Shown: positions 3,813 through 5,064 of the stretch, in pieces
Numbering within the stretch: position 1 is the first letter of the stretch
Layout of the letters: the number at the start of each line of letters is the position of its first letter
From: Candidatus Atribacteria bacterium
GTDB lineage: Bacteria; Atribacterota; Atribacteria; Atribacterales; Caldatribacteriaceae
DNA length: 5,064 nt
NCBI GenBank assembly: GCA_029982105.1
Contig: JARRCQ010000136.1
Coordinates: forward strand, 1 to 5,064
Direction of reading: 5' to 3'
Made by a program: the position numbers and the translations under genes
The notes under the pieces: model-generated
The model's input: the letters and a program-made list of their open reading frames with translations, nothing else
Told to the model about the DNA's origin: nothing
Database searches by the model: none

Positions 3813-5064
3813 ATCTTATTCTATTTATTAAAGTATCAAGCATCTCATCTACTGTTCTAGTTAAAACCGAGGCGGCCTCATAAGCGTGCTGATATTTTAT
3901 CAAATTAGTCATTTCTTCATCCAAAGAAACTCCCGAAACTGCCTCTTTACGCATATCTAACTGGTCTACCAGCAAATTCTGGTTAGTAAGGAGACGAGTA
4001 GACTCTTCCCTTTCTACTCCCAATCGAGAAACCACTCCTCGATAATAATCATCAGGAGTAGAACCATTTATTATCGCTCCGTCTCGTAGGCGAGCAACAG
4101 CTAAAGCATTTTCCCCATCTCCAGGAGCACCAGTTGAGGAAGCAGCAATTTTATTGGGGTCAGCATCGATGGAGGGGTTAAGAGCAATGGTAGCAGCATC
4201 TGAACCATTGAAAAACACTCCTCCTTTTACCGGTGGCTCTTCCAGAGTATAACCATTGTTATGTGCCGTATTTACCGCATTAATAATTCCCGAAGCCAAC
4301 TCGTTCAAATAACTTTTATAGTCTTCTATTACTTCATCACGGAGGTAAAAAAGAGCTTTTAGTTCCCCATTTTGATAATCTAAATTAATTTGCTCTTCTC
4401 CTTGAAATTTAACGTCCCAAAAACCGGTGGTAGAATTCTCTTCTATTTCTAAAAACCTTTTTTCCTTATCACTCACTAATATTCTGCCCTGGAGAATCAA
4501 ACTGTAAGTCCCGTTAGAGTTTTCACTCACCTGGAAGTCTAAAATATTGGAAAGTTTATCTACCAGAAGGTCTAACTGGTCTTTGTAATCGTTGGCATTT
4601 CCGCCTCCTAAACTCAACTTCATAATTTGTTGATTTAAATCATAAATTTGTTGAACATAGTTGTTCACTTCATCCACTTTGATAGCTATTTTTTCGTTGA
4701 GTTGCTGTTGCTGAGTAACAAACTGATTATTAGTATGATTAAAGGCTGTGCTCAAAAGATTAGCAGTTTCGGCTACCAAAGCTCGGGCAGCCTGAGACTC
4801 TGGAGACTTAGCTAATTCCTGCCAGGTATTCCAAAAACGGTCAAAAATCTCTGATAAAGCTCCTTCTTGCGGTTCTCCAAAAATCACTTCAATCTGTGCC
4901 AAACCATCATCTACTGTCTTCCAATAAGAAGCAGTGCGAGATTCCTGCCGAATCTGCAAATCTATAAACTTATCTCGCAGGCGTTGAACCTCGTTCACTG
5001 AAACTCCGGCACCTAAATTACGTAAATGAGGAAGAACAAAAAGACCCCCTGAAGAAACTGTTTC
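3811..5064 (-). CDS. flgK: Flagellar hook-associated protein FlgK (HAP1), N-terminus beyond right edge
   Basis: FlgK, the first hook-associated protein, which caps the hook and joins it to FlgL. The frame is open through the right edge, giving 417 visible residues. A GTG at 4998 is internal, because the codons upstream read GLFVLPHLRNLGAGVSV, the usual FlgK stretch just before the 'RxRDxFxDxQ' helix (here RLRDKFIDLQIRQE). About 40 N-terminal residues (the SSGLxxAxSG and NTPGYSRQ region) should lie off-window. Further hallmarks are FWNTWQELAKSPESQAAR, then a glutamine-rich coiled stretch (VTQQQQLNEKI), GGNANDYKDQLDLLVDKLS, GELKALFYLRDEVI, LNELASGIINAVNTAHNNGY, the FFNGSDAATIALNPSI block, and the C-terminal NLIKYQHAYEAASVLTRTVDEMLDTLINRIR helix, in pieces. 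With an estimated total near 460 residues it is somewhat shorter than the E. coli or B. subtilis proteins. It is the first visible gene of the flgK-flgL-fliW operon; its promoter is outside the window. Confidence 0.96.
   Translation of the reverse strand, partial: ETVSSGGLFVLPHLRNLGAGVSVNEVQRLRDKFIDLQIRQESRTASYWKTVDDGLAQIEVIFGEPQEGALSEIFDRFWNTWQELAKSPESQAARALVAETANLLSTAFNHTNNQFVTQQQQLNEKIAIKVDEVNNYVQQIYDLNQQIMKLSLGGGNANDYKDQLDLLVDKLSNILDFQVSENSNGTYSLILQGRILVSDKEKRFLEIEENSTTGFWDVKFQGEEQINLDYQNGELKALFYLRDEVIEDYKSYLNELASGIINAVNTAHNNGYTLEEPPVKGGVFFNGSDAATIALNPSIDADPNKIAASSTGAPGDGENALAVARLRDGAIINGSTPDDYYRGVVSRLGVEREESTRLLTNQNLLVDQLDMRKEAVSGVSLDEEMTNLIKYQHAYEAASVLTRTVDEMLDTLINRIR

Overview
The window is an AT-rich bacterial segment in which every supported gene lies on the minus strand, so transcription runs from high to low coordinates. 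It holds the distal part of a late flagellar operon (flgK, flgL, fliW), then csrA, then a pair of envelope genes: a TlpA-type thioredoxin-like protein and the start of lptC. Both ends are open. flgK lacks its N-terminus at the right edge and lptC lacks its C-terminus at the left edge. LptC implies a diderm, LPS-exporting cell, and flgK/flgL/fliW/csrA implies flagellar motility with FliW-CsrA homeostasis. The organism cannot be named from this sequence.

Region by region, in the direction of transcription: (1) 5064-2308, flgK and flgL, encoding the two hook-filament junction proteins, 15 bases apart with the flgL ribosome site starting inside the flgK stop codon. FlgL is enlarged by a tandemly duplicated Flagellin_IN-like segment of about 100 residues. 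(2) 2297-1863, fliW, 10 bases after flgL. (3) 1862-1578, a 285-base gene-free stretch with GC-rich nested inverted repeats (possible structured RNA), an intrinsic terminator and a good sigma70-type promoter facing csrA. (4) 1577-1335, csrA. (5) 1334-1156, an AT-rich gap with a weaker promoter candidate, a 12-bp palindrome and a hairpin near the predicted transcription start. (6) 1155-391, an exported thioredoxin-like protein with a C-terminal rhodanese-like domain that lacks the catalytic cysteine. Its 3' end overlaps lptC by 17 bases.

FlgK and FlgL build the zone between hook and filament. FliW is the protein antagonist of CsrA, an mRNA-binding repressor that in Bacillus subtilis blocks flagellin translation, so the fliW-csrA pair couples filament assembly to translation. 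CsrA here has the extended C-terminus and an Asn at position 55, as in B. subtilis CsrA, which binds FliW. The less expected points are the structured spacer plus terminator separating fliW from csrA, the repeat in FlgL, the absence of a flagellin gene directly after csrA, and the thioredoxin/dead-rhodanese fusion next to lptC. No mobile element, CRISPR array, tRNA or rRNA was seen.
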